Below, piece by piece: positions 34,823-42,590 of a stretch of DNA of 64,000 bases. The position numbers and the translations under genes are program-made. Within the stretch, counting starts at the first letter, position 1, and each line of letters opens with the position of its first letter. The notes below the pieces were generated by a model. The model was not told the origin of the DNA and ran no database searches. It worked only from the letters and a program-made list of their open reading frames with translations. Source of the stretch: Chitinophaga silvatica (GTDB taxonomy: Bacteria > Bacteroidota > Bacteroidia > Chitinophagales > Chitinophagaceae); contig NZ_QPMM01000007.1 of the NCBI RefSeq assembly GCF_003419895.1, positions 248,001-312,000 of the forward strand. Direction: 5' to 3'.

Positions 34823-34969
34823 AACGCTTGAAAAAAATCAGCCATTATTAATACAATTAAGATGTAAAATATTTTGTATATTAGTGTTGCTAAAATCACG
34901 CTAATACCTATATTTATTTCTTTGTAGTGCGGAGCTTATTATTCAATAAATCAATCAAATAAGCTTCTA

Positions 34970-36700
34970 ATGAAATCAAACAATCTTTGTTTAATCTCAA
35001 TTTTATTCCTCCTTGCTTGTAATAACAATACAAATACAGGAGAAACACAATCAACCGGGCCAAAAGCAGAGGATATTCGCTGTTATACTTCCAAAATAAC
35101 AGATAAAGCCTGGTATACTTCAGGTAAAAAAGCGCCAAAGTTAAAAGGATTGGAAGGAATTAATTTTTCAATTTCTACCAACAATAAAGAGGCGCAGGAG
35201 TATTTTAACCAGGGAATGATGTTGACATATGGCTTTAATCATGCAGAAGCTGCACGGTCTTTTTTTGAAGCCGCCCGCTTGGATTCTACCTGTGCGATGG
35301 CATATTGGGGATTTGCCTATGTATTAGGTCCTAATTATAACGGAGGCATGGAAAAGGATAATTTCCAACGTGCCTTTGAAGCAACTGCTAAAGCAAAATC
35401 GTTATCGGCCAACTGTACTCAAAAGGAAAAAGCGCTTATCGATGCGCTGAGTACGCGCTATGCAATGCCGGCTCCGGCAGATCGGAAATCTTTGGATATT
35501 GCTTTTGCTGCTGCTATGAAAAAGGTTTACAATCAATTTCAATCCGACCCCGATATCGGAGCTTTGTACGCTGAAGCCTTAATGGATCTGCATCCCTGGG
35601 ATTTATATGACAAGGATACAAAGAAACCAAGAGCCTGGACACCGGAGTTGCTGGCCGTTCTTGAACACCTGATGAAAATCAATCCGCTGCATCCCGGAGC
35701 ACATCATTTCTATATTCATGCCATGGAAGCATCCGCCACGCCTGAAAAAGCAATGGCAAGTGCCCGATTGTTGGATACATTAGTGCCAGGTGCAGGACAT
35801 TTGGCGCATATGCCCTCGCATATTTATATTAATACAGGCGACTATCATTTAGGCTCTCTTTCCAATATAAATGCAGTAGAGATAGATAGTGTGTATACGG
35901 TTGCCTGTCATGCTCAAGGAGCATATCCCCTTGGTTATTTTCCGCATAATTACCACTTCCTCACAGCTACTGCCACACTGGAGGGAAATTCTAAGCTAGC
36001 CTGGGAAGCGGCTCAGAAACTTCAGGAACATACATCTGAAGAAATAATGCGTTTACCGGGTTGGGGCACATTGCAGCATTACTATACAATTCCATATTAC
36101 ATTGCTGCTAAGTTTGGTATGTGGGATACTATTCTTTCCCTTCCTTCCCCGGCACAAGACCTTGTATATCCTAAGTTAATCTGGCACTATGCACGTGGAT
36201 TAGCATATTTGGGTAAGAATAATACTTCCAATGCCCAAAAAGAGCTGGATACTCTTAAAATATTGGGAGCAGATACTACCCTTAAACAGCTTACCATCTG
36301 GCAGATCAATACAACTGCCGACCTGGCCCAAATAGCCATAAAAGTATTATCGGCTGAAGTGGCGGCAAAAGAAAAGCAGTATAATAATTCCATAGCCCTG
36401 CTAAACGAAGCGGTTGCAATTGAAGACGGTTTAAATTATAACGAACCTCCTGATTGGTTTTTTTCTGTGAGGCATTACCTTGGTGCTATATTGATGGATA
36501 ATGGCAAGTTTAGCGAAGCGGAGAAAGTTTATCGTAAGGATCTGAAAAATTGGAGAAGGAATGGATGGGCGTTGATAGGGCTACACAATTCATTAATAGC
36601 TCAGAAGAAAGACAGTGAGGCTAAAGTAGCGAAAGCAGATTTTGATAAAGCATGGCAGTTTGCCGATATTCAGATTGTGTCCTCTTCAATCCTGCATTAA
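34970..36700 (+). CDS. TPR-repeat lipoprotein
   Basis: This 576-residue lipoprotein has lipobox LLAC at Cys17. The body is alpha-helical with tetratricopeptide-like pairs: EAQEYFNQGMMLTYGFNHAE, AARSFFEAARLDSTCAMAYW and later NPLHPGAHHFYIHAMEASAT, followed by HLAHMPSHIYINTGDYHLGS. The HPGAHHFYIHAME and HMPSHIYI segments are hallmarks of a Bacteroidota/proteobacterial TPR family of unknown function that is often annotated only as tetratricopeptide-containing. The many His residues near 245-285 may bind metal. The gene is probably monocistronic. Confidence 0.78.
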   Translation: MKSNNLCLISILFLLACNNNTNTGETQSTGPKAEDIRCYTSKITDKAWYTSGKKAPKLKGLEGINFSISTNNKEAQEYFNQGMMLTYGFNHAEAARSFFEAARLDSTCAMAYWGFAYVLGPNYNGGMEKDNFQRAFEATAKAKSLSANCTQKEKALIDALSTRYAMPAPADRKSLDIAFAAAMKKVYNQFQSDPDIGALYAEALMDLHPWDLYDKDTKKPRAWTPELLAVLEHLMKINPLHPGAHHFYIHAMEASATPEKAMASARLLDTLVPGAGHLAHMPSHIYINTGDYHLGSLSNINAVEIDSVYTVACHAQGAYPLGYFPHNYHFLTATATLEGNSKLAWEAAQKLQEHTSEEIMRLPGWGTLQHYYTIPYYIAAKFGMWDTILSLPSPAQDLVYPKLIWHYARGLAYLGKNNTSNAQKELDTLKILGADTTLKQLTIWQINTTADLAQIAIKVLSAEVAAKEKQYNNSIALLNEAVAIEDGLNYNEPPDWFFSVRHYLGAILMDNGKFSEAEKVYRKDLKNWRRNGWALIGLHNSLIAQKKDSEAKVAKADFDKAWQFADIQIVSSSILH

Positions 36701-36715
36701 AAAATTTCTATCTAA

Positions 36716-36760
36716 CACTAAAGGCTAAACGCTTTAATTTTGAGCGATTAGCCTTTAGTG
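36716..36760. terminator. Bidirectional terminator-like hairpin
   Basis: CACTAAAGGCTAAACGCT (36716-36733) pairs with its near-complement at 36743-36760 with a single mismatch. It sits between convergent genes ending at 36700 and 36790. T runs are weak on the plus side and moderate on the minus side. Confidence 0.75.
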
Positions 36761-36789
36761 CTGTATTGTGTTAAGCAATTTCTGTTTAT

Positions 36790-37179
36790 TTAAGAGGCCA
36801 CATTGGAGACCAACATCTGTATAAATCTGTGTTGATCAGCTGTAATACCATGTACATCCGGAGGTAAATTAAATTCCTCATTGAACTCTTCCGGATTTTT
36901 GTAAGTCACAAATGTAACCTTCTTCTCGTCTTCCCATATGAGCACTTTCAGAGGAAGTGCCCATGCAATTTCGCGGTTCCTGTACATCAGTTGAGTGCCA
37001 CCGGCAGGATTCCCGAAAATGAGTACGGTAGTAGGTTGTAATTGCAGACCTGCATCTGCAGCGGCAGCACTGTGATCAATAACAGCAAAAGCTTTTACTC
37101 CGTTGTCTGTTATGAGCTGCTTAATCTTGGTCACTGTGTCAATGAAGCCAAGTTTGCTTGGGGTAGTTATTAATTTCAT
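36790..37179 (-). CDS. DUF302 domain protein
   Basis: This 129-residue protein fits the single-domain DUF302 fold: KLGFIDTVTKIKQLITDNGV (residues 8-27), FAVIDHSAAAADAGLQLQP, TTVLIFGNPAGGTQLM and REIAWALPLKVLIWED. The F-G-N-P-x-x-G-T strand-turn and the L-P-x-K-x-L-x-W strand are the hallmarks. There is no signal peptide, so it is probably cytoplasmic. The fold is thought to bind small ligands or metals, but no activity is established. The gene appears monocistronic. Confidence 0.88.
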   Translation of the reverse strand: MKLITTPSKLGFIDTVTKIKQLITDNGVKAFAVIDHSAAAADAGLQLQPTTVLIFGNPAGGTQLMYRNREIAWALPLKVLIWEDEKKVTFVTYKNPEEFNEEFNLPPDVHGITADQHRFIQMLVSNVAS

Positions 37180-37258
37180 ACAGATATTAACGACAATAAA
37201 AATACTATTGTTCGAATACCCTCAGTTTTAATAATACCGGAAATAGTTTTGTTGATGT

Positions 37259-37819
37259 CTACATTCTTCTAATATTGTTTTTCCTCTTTTTGTTACTCTT
37301 CATCATAGCTTTTTCCGAAAAATAATCATGGAGAAGGTCTATCAATATTCTGCCATCTGTTCTTATTATTCTATAATCTGAAAGGATAATTGTTCTTGGA
37401 TATAAATTATGAAAAAGATCGATGATAGCAGATAACAAAAATAATCCGGAGATAAGTTTCAAAGAACCATGCATATCAAATAATATAGCGATAGTAGTTG
37501 CGACCCCAGCAACCAGAAAAGAGAAAATAGGGCCGGCCAATACTAAAATAATATGCTGCTTCAATGTCAGATATTCTGGATCAAACATACATAAACCCCG
37601 AAACCATGCCAGGGGATTACGCTTTATATAAATGTCCAGGTTTCTGCTACTCAGGTAGATGCAGCCGTTTGGATCGCCCCAGGAACCGATATAAATGATG
37701 ACTGGCATCCTGCTATACTTTAAAGCTGGAAGTGCATGTCCTAGTTCGTGAAAGAATACTGTCAGAAACTTCACAACCATAAATATGATTAAAACAAACA
37801 GGATAACTATAAATACCAT
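37259..37819 (-). CDS. M50-type membrane zinc metalloprotease (short)
   Basis: This is a 186-residue membrane protein. The first helix contains the zinc motif HELGH (His24, Glu25, His28). AGPIFSFLVAG near 96-106 and NLYPRTIILSDYRIIRTDGR near 138-157 give the NxxP and distal DG (Asp155) of M50 site-2-type proteases. It lacks a PDZ domain and is much shorter than RseP, so it belongs with the compact B- or SpoIVFB-like group. The substrate is unknown. There is no neighbouring sigma or anti-sigma gene to suggest one. Confidence 0.82.
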   Translation of the reverse strand: MVFIVILFVLIIFMVVKFLTVFFHELGHALPALKYSRMPVIIYIGSWGDPNGCIYLSSRNLDIYIKRNPLAWFRGLCMFDPEYLTLKQHIILVLAGPIFSFLVAGVATTIAILFDMHGSLKLISGLFLLSAIIDLFHNLYPRTIILSDYRIIRTDGRILIDLLHDYFSEKAMMKSNKKRKNNIRRM

Positions 37820-37894
37820 TCTACAGAGGATTAAAACTTTTTAATGGACAACTAACAAGAATGTATACACGTATTTTCTACAATATAAATATAT

Positions 37895-37902
37895 TATATT
37901 TG
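37895..37902 (+). promoter_or_regulatory. Promoter -7 box for the MORN-type lipoprotein gene
   Basis: TATATTTG matches TAnnTTTG and lies 20 bp before ATG 37923, giving a very short leader. No strong -33 element was seen at the correct distance. Confidence 0.5.
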
Positions 37903-37922
37903 TTAATGTAAGAAATCAGGCC

Positions 37923-38609
37923 ATGAAGGAGTATTTATCGCAATTATTTATTTTCTCTGTGATTGTAATAGGAGTAAGCGCCTGTCAACCTAAGGAATTA
38001 ATTCTTTCGAAATGGCCAGGTGGACAAAAACAGGCGACGGTCAAGATTTTTATGGGAGACACCACCTTCCTGTTAGATGCTTTTTATTGTGCCTATTATC
38101 CAAACGGAAAGGTTTGGAAAACAGGTTATTTTAAAAAAAATTTAGAGGAAGGCAAGTGGATGTATTTTTATCAATCGGGAAACAAAAAGTGTTATGGGGA
38201 ATTTATGTCTGGAAGGAAAATGGGAAGTTACCAGACGTATTATGAATCTGGAGAAGTTGAACAGAAAGGGATGTATGTTAATGATAAGCTGGTGGATTAC
38301 CATTATTATAATCCTGATGGAACAATTAAGCCTCAGAATGAAGATCTTTCCCGGCTTATTGTGGCTCAACCTCAGAAATGGACAGAAATGGAGAAGAACG
38401 AGATATGGATTACTACTTATGCAGCAGTCGCATCTACCTATCTGCATTCTACGGAATTTTGTGATTGTGTTGTAAACCTGCTTGAGAAGAAATGTAATTT
38501 TCAGGATATAAAGACATTAACAGATAAACAATTAGGCGATCTCCTTATTTTTCTTTCTGAAAAAAAGCTTGATTGTTTTCATCTTTTAGAAAAACCTTTA
38601 AAGAAATAA
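37923..38609 (+). CDS. Lipoprotein with MORN/YwqK-type repeats
   Basis: This 228-residue lipoprotein has lipobox GVSAC at Cys21. Residues 55-140 carry three or four copies of the repeat Y-x-x-G-x-x-x-x-x-G-x-x-x-x-x-x-x-G-x-W/Y, as in YYPNGKVWKTGYFKKNLEEG, FYQSGNKKCYGEFMSGRKMG and YYESGEVEQKGMYVNDK. This is the MORN_2/YwqK-like repeat of extended beta-hairpins. The C-terminal 80 residues form a helical domain with three Cys (CDCVVNLLEKKC). The function is unknown; such repeats often bind other proteins or membranes, and YwqK homologues are sometimes called antitoxins without proof. Confidence 0.78.
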   Translation: MKEYLSQLFIFSVIVIGVSACQPKELILSKWPGGQKQATVKIFMGDTTFLLDAFYCAYYPNGKVWKTGYFKKNLEEGKWMYFYQSGNKKCYGEFMSGRKMGSYQTYYESGEVEQKGMYVNDKLVDYHYYNPDGTIKPQNEDLSRLIVAQPQKWTEMEKNEIWITTYAAVASTYLHSTEFCDCVVNLLEKKCNFQDIKTLTDKQLGDLLIFLSEKKLDCFHLLEKPLKK

Positions 38610-38880
38610 GAGCTCAACTCAGGGGTGAAAATGAATTATTAAAGGAGGGTAACGTTAGGATAAAATGCCTATAATTTTTTATTAAGGAAATGCTTCTCAG
38701 GCTATTTTAATTGCCTGAAATACTGAAATTTTCCGAATTAATTTATTTTAATTGTCAGTCAGGGTAATTTTTTGTAATTTAATTACTGCATCTGCCTAGC
38801 ACTATTTAAATTTAAGCTATAGCCAATAGTGAAACTGTTACAACTATTATTGTATAACCTATACCACAACTTTATTCCCA

Positions 38881-39402
38881 ATGATTTTTAAAATTGCGGA
38901 TAAGCCAAATGAATTTGAACAGATTCATGAATTAAACTACAGGTTATTCGTAGAAGAGATTCCTCAACATCCCGTTAATACTGATAAAAAACTGATAGAC
39001 AAATTTCACTTTAAGAATAACTATCTGATTGCATTGAAAAATAACCATCTGATTGGTATGGTTTGCTATAATGAAATCAGACCATTTTCTCTTGATGGAA
39101 AAGTAGAGAAGCTGGATGAACTAATCCCACCTTATACCCGGCTTGCTGAAATTAGATTATTGGGTGTAGAAATAGCTGAAAGGAAGATCTCTATAGCTTA
39201 CCGGTTACTACAACATCTGTGTAACGAACTGCTGAAGCAGGGCATCGATACTGCTGTGATTTCAGGAACTACCAGACAAACTAAATTATATACCAAATTG
39301 GGCTTTGTTCCCTTTGGTGGATTGGTTGGCACTGAAGGTGCCTTTTTTCAACCCATGTATATTACTGTAACTAACCTACGCAATGACTTTGGAACAAATT
39401 AA
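38881..39402 (+). CDS. GNAT/autoinducer-synthase-like acyltransferase
   Basis: This 173-residue cytoplasmic protein has N-terminal features of the autoinducer-synthase/N-acyl-amino-acid-synthase branch of the GNAT fold: HELNYRLFVEEIPQHPVN at about 17-34, DKFHFKNNYLIALKNNHLIG at 41-60, then an EIRLLGVEIAERK strand (103-115) and a helix replacing the usual RxxGxG/A acyl-CoA loop. The ending IDTAVISGTTRQTKLYTKLG, FVPFGGLVG is the typical strand 5 and helix 4. Its stop codon lies inside the next gene (20-bp overlap), so it acts with the aminotransferase that follows. Substrates are unknown. Confidence 0.7.
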   Translation: MIFKIADKPNEFEQIHELNYRLFVEEIPQHPVNTDKKLIDKFHFKNNYLIALKNNHLIGMVCYNEIRPFSLDGKVEKLDELIPPYTRLAEIRLLGVEIAERKISIAYRLLQHLCNELLKQGIDTAVISGTTRQTKLYTKLGFVPFGGLVGTEGAFFQPMYITVTNLRNDFGTN

Positions 39403-40417
39403 TCTTAGTACCGGACCCGTGAATATTTCTATGGAAGTACGAAATGCTCTTAGTGCACCAACGATTTCTCACAGGTCACTACATTTCCGTCAGCTCCTGG
39501 ACGATACACTGTCCGCCTTATGCAATATGTTATCTGTTCGTCACTCTTTTGTGATGAATGGAAGCGGTACACTCGCCAATGAAGCAATGTTGCACCAGAT
39601 AAAGACCCTGGGAACTAAAGGATTAATCCTTTCTAACGGAGAATTTGGCTCCCGGTTGATCAATCAGGCCGAACGAATCGGAATCAGTTTTACTACCCAT
39701 GTAAAGGAATGGGGGCAACGCTTTGAGCTTCAGGAACTTGAGACTATATTGGCTTCCGGTCAAATACATTGGGTACTGTTTTGTCATTGTGAAACATCAA
39801 CCGGTGTTCTTAATAACCTGGATGGGATTGCGGATCTATGCATTGCTTATCATGTTCAATGTTTTGCGGATTGTATGAGTTCTGTTGGAACCACTACCCT
39901 AAATCTGTCGAAAATTACCATGGCCACAGCTTCATCAGGTAAAGGTCTTGGTGCCTACCCTGGATTAGCATTGGTATTTTCCAATACTACTCCTTTATCC
40001 AGCAATTCTACTCCTACTTATCTTGATCTGGCAAATTATTCCCTTAAAAACAATATTCCTTTTACTATTTCTTCCAATCTGATTAATGCGCTGCATACTG
40101 CTATCATGCAAAAGCATACAGCAGAACATACCAACATGATTCATCAGTATAGCTATAAGTATTATGACATCATGCATCAATATAGTATAGTACCGTTCAG
40201 TGATCGCCATTCAAAAGTTTTGACTATCGTACTTCCGGAAGGAAAGAAGCCCGTATTTACAAACTTTATGGATGAGAAGAATATTGTTCTGAGTTATGAG
40301 AGCGAGTATCTGATGAAAAGAAACTGGGTACAATTAGCCGTACTGGGTTATTACCATGAAAAGCAATTAGATTATGCTGCTAACACTCTTGAAGAATGTA
40401 TGAAGCATCTTTTTTAG
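39383..40417 (+). CDS. Class V PLP aminotransferase (alanine-glyoxylate/AEP transaminase-like)
   Basis: This 344-residue protein opens INLSTGPVNISMEVRNAL, the N-terminal motif of class V aminotransferases. Further features are HRSLHFRQLLDDTLSALCNM, the glycine-rich VMNGSGTLANEAM (cofactor phosphate site), CHCETSTGVLNNLDGIADLC, FADCMSSVGT with the Asp that binds the PLP ring, and the Schiff-base lysine in ASSGKGLGAYPGLALVF. It resembles 2-aminoethylphosphonate and alanine-glyoxylate transaminases, but no phosphonate gene lies nearby. It starts inside the GNAT gene and is almost certainly co-translated with it. Confidence 0.88.
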   Translation: MTLEQINLSTGPVNISMEVRNALSAPTISHRSLHFRQLLDDTLSALCNMLSVRHSFVMNGSGTLANEAMLHQIKTLGTKGLILSNGEFGSRLINQAERIGISFTTHVKEWGQRFELQELETILASGQIHWVLFCHCETSTGVLNNLDGIADLCIAYHVQCFADCMSSVGTTTLNLSKITMATASSGKGLGAYPGLALVFSNTTPLSSNSTPTYLDLANYSLKNNIPFTISSNLINALHTAIMQKHTAEHTNMIHQYSYKYYDIMHQYSIVPFSDRHSKVLTIVLPEGKKPVFTNFMDEKNIVLSYESEYLMKRNWVQLAVLGYYHEKQLDYAANTLEECMKHLF

Positions 40418-40432
40418 CAGATAAATGAGGAT

Positions 40433-40529
40433 ATATCAAAAGTACGAACATCCTGAGGATTGCTTAAATGAATACCTGGCTCCATCAGTTACCCGAATAA
40501 AAGGAGGCTGCACCTCACTTTTTTGATAT
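40433..40529. repeat. 9-bp inverted repeat with long loop between convergent genes
   Basis: ATATCAAAA (40433-40441) is complementary to TTTTGATAT (40521-40529), with a shorter GAGG/CCTC pair just before the second arm and a T-rich run at 40519-40524. It lies between the aminotransferase gene and the convergent GH43 gene and may end one or both transcripts. It resembles, loosely, the long-loop repeat at 1875. Confidence 0.35.
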
Positions 40530-40549
40530 GGCCTTCCAGGAATGTTAAC

Positions 40550-41689
40550 TTATTTTCTTTTTGGAACTAATTGTGGTGTAGTCGTAGGCCCTTCTACCAC
40601 TAGTTTTCCATCTTTCAGGATCTTCATTCTGTCAATAAACACTACACGTTCATCACCTGTTGCTAAAGTACGGGCATGATATACACAGAGCATTTCTTTA
40701 CCATCGGGAGAGTAGGTAATGCTATTATGACCAGTTCCTGTTACTGCTCCGCCTTTATCAGTATTTTTCTGCAATACCGGGTTATTAGCTGCTTTAACAA
40801 AGGGGCCGAGCGGACTTTTTGAAGTAGCATAACCTACTGCATAATTCTTACCACCGAAATAATTGGCGGAGTACATCATATAGTAAGTGCCACTTTTTTT
40901 GAAGATAACAGAACCTTCGGTCCAGCGACGGTTAACTTCTTTTGAAGTAACGGAGCGACTTTCCCATTCTGCCTGTTTATCATCCATTTTTACTGGTGGG
41001 CGTAATAACAATACCGGTTCTCCAATTACCCCGCTGAAATCTGGTTTGAGTTCAACTCCATATACCCAGCTTTCTTCAATATTTTCGAACCATCCCTTTT
41101 CCTTGGCCCAGGAAGCTACGTCACTTTCAACAGAGTGCTTATAGCAGCAACGGGAATAATAGAGATAGATTTTACCGCTTGGGTCGAATAATACGTTAGC
41201 ATCTATAATGGGGTATCCCGGGTCAAATACCGGCTTTGTAGATAAATCGATGAATGGGCCGGTTGGGTTGTCAGCTACTGCCACACCTATACGAAAGTTT
41301 TCAAGGTCTTTACCTGGGTTATCTTTCCACTGGGCGCTATAAAACATATAAAACTTACCCTTATACTCGTATACTTCAGGCGCCCAATAAGCCCCATTCC
41401 AGGCGGCAGTAGAGTCGCTCCACCCATTTCGGTTACCGGCATAAAATACCTGCCCTTCATTTTTCCAGTTCACAAGGTCGGTTGATGAATAAGCGGCAAA
41501 TCCATTTTTCGCCATACCTCCTGTGCCATACATATAATATTTATTTCCCTTCACCTTTAGTACATAAGGATCCCCAAAACTTACTGGTAGTGGATTCTTA
41601 AAAGTACTTTGGGATTGTGCAAATGTTCCGGAGTTGTTTGCAAATGCCAGCAGAAAGAATGCGACTGTGGTTTTGATTGCTTTATTCAT
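40550..41689 (-). CDS. Glycoside hydrolase family 43-type secreted enzyme
   Basis: This 379-residue enzyme has a signal peptide (cut near residue 24, TFA-QS). A five-bladed propeller of the GH43 type follows. Asp40 in VSFGDPYVLK is the catalytic base, Asp163 in PIIDANVLFD the pKa modulator and Glu258 in RRWTEGSVIFKK the general acid. WAPEVYEYKGKFYMFYSAQ is the second blade landmark. GH43 enzymes cleave arabinose, xylose or related furanoside and pyranoside links in plant glycans, but the exact substrate cannot be read here. A TAnnTTTG promoter box lies just upstream, and the gene is monocistronic. Confidence 0.92.
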   Translation of the reverse strand: MNKAIKTTVAFFLLAFANNSGTFAQSQSTFKNPLPVSFGDPYVLKVKGNKYYMYGTGGMAKNGFAAYSSTDLVNWKNEGQVFYAGNRNGWSDSTAAWNGAYWAPEVYEYKGKFYMFYSAQWKDNPGKDLENFRIGVAVADNPTGPFIDLSTKPVFDPGYPIIDANVLFDPSGKIYLYYSRCCYKHSVESDVASWAKEKGWFENIEESWVYGVELKPDFSGVIGEPVLLLRPPVKMDDKQAEWESRSVTSKEVNRRWTEGSVIFKKSGTYYMMYSANYFGGKNYAVGYATSKSPLGPFVKAANNPVLQKNTDKGGAVTGTGHNSITYSPDGKEMLCVYHARTLATGDERVVFIDRMKILKDGKLVVEGPTTTPQLVPKRK

Positions 41690-41708
41690 CGTATAATTGC
41701 TAAGTTGA

Positions 41709-41716
41709 CAAATATA
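41709..41716 (-). promoter_or_regulatory. Promoter -7 box for the GH43 gene
   Basis: On the minus strand this reads TATATTTG, matching TAnnTTTG, and ends 19 bp before the start codon at 41689. The leader would be very short. The -33 element is not clear. Confidence 0.5.
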
Positions 41717-41950
41717 ACTGTAGGAAATTATAAATGAAAGTGATTTAGTATTTGATTTTCAATTTATGATTCCAAAGGTTAAATAAAGGCTCTGGTAATT
41801 TAATAGCAGCGCAACAAAAACAGGTGCAAAAAGAATGCATACGGTATAATTAACTTTAGATACCTATAACCTGTATTTTTATATAATACCTGCGGGCTTA
41901 CTTGCCACAGAAGCGAGAGATTCAATTTTGTAACACCCAAAACTTCAGCA

Positions 41951-42502
41951 ATGAAATACATTTTCAGATTCAGTTTCATGACCTTATTAATGCTAACTTT
42001 TCATGTATTGGCCCATGCTCAACAAAAAGAACTTCAAAATCTTACCTCAACTCTGTATCAAAAAGAGTTTAATAAACTAGTGGCACAAGGGTACAGGCCT
42101 ATTAAGGTATGGTCAAAAACCTTACAAGTAATTGATTATGATCCAGGCGAAGTACCCCGACCCGGATATTGGGCAATTTTTGAAAAAAGAACGAATTCGT
42201 CACCTTGGGTTGCCAGGCATGGGCTAAGTGCATCTGCATATCAAACTGAATTTAATACCTGGACCAGCAAAGGGTTTATACCGTCAGATATCAATGTAGC
42301 CTGCGTAGAAGGCCATGTTATTTATTGCGTAATCTATGATAAATACCCTACTCCAATGATTTGGCAGGCTAGACATGGTCTTGATTATGCAACTTATAAT
42401 ACTGTGAACAAGGATTTATTAAAGCAAGGATATAAAAGAAGAATCTTTAGCTTTTGCAAAACACCAGGTGGTAATATTTTTGCTGCCATGTGGGCTAAAT
42501 AG
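41951..42502 (+). CDS. Secreted protein made of polyglycine-hydrolase-type tandem repeats
   Basis: This 183-residue protein has a signal peptide (cut after HAQ, about residue 24). The mature part has three copies of a roughly 45-residue repeat marked by Y-Q-x-x-F-N-x-x-x-x-x-G-(Y/F)-x-(P/S) followed by W-x-A-R-H-G-L: YQKEFNKLVAQGYRPIKVWS, SPWVARHGLSASAYQTEFNT and IWQARHGLDYATYNTVNKDL. This is the bacterial tandem repeat (BTRD1) also found fused to beta-lactamase-like hydrolases such as polyglycine hydrolases. Here the catalytic domain is absent, so it is probably a binding module on its own. Confidence 0.8.
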   Translation: MKYIFRFSFMTLLMLTFHVLAHAQQKELQNLTSTLYQKEFNKLVAQGYRPIKVWSKTLQVIDYDPGEVPRPGYWAIFEKRTNSSPWVARHGLSASAYQTEFNTWTSKGFIPSDINVACVEGHVIYCVIYDKYPTPMIWQARHGLDYATYNTVNKDLLKQGYKRRIFSFCKTPGGNIFAAMWAK

Positions 42503-42518
42503 TCTTCAACCAAAAAGA

Positions 42519-42583
42519 AGAGGTATTAAAAGTAAACTGATGACAAACTTTCTTCATCAGGTAAAATTACTTTTAATACCTCT
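42519..42583. terminator. Nested bidirectional terminator
   Basis: A perfect 17-bp outer stem (42519-42535 with 42567-42583) encloses a 7-bp inner stem CTGATGA (42537-42543) with TCATCAG (42554-42560). T-rich stretches follow on both strands. It separates the convergent repeat-protein gene and the giant adhesin gene. Confidence 0.88.
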
Positions 42584-42590
42584 TTATTTC

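Noticed and set aside
39383..40417. Phosphonate (2-aminoethylphosphonate) degradation as the role of the class V aminotransferase
   Set aside because: No phosphonatase or phosphonoacetaldehyde gene is nearby; the partner is a GNAT-like gene.
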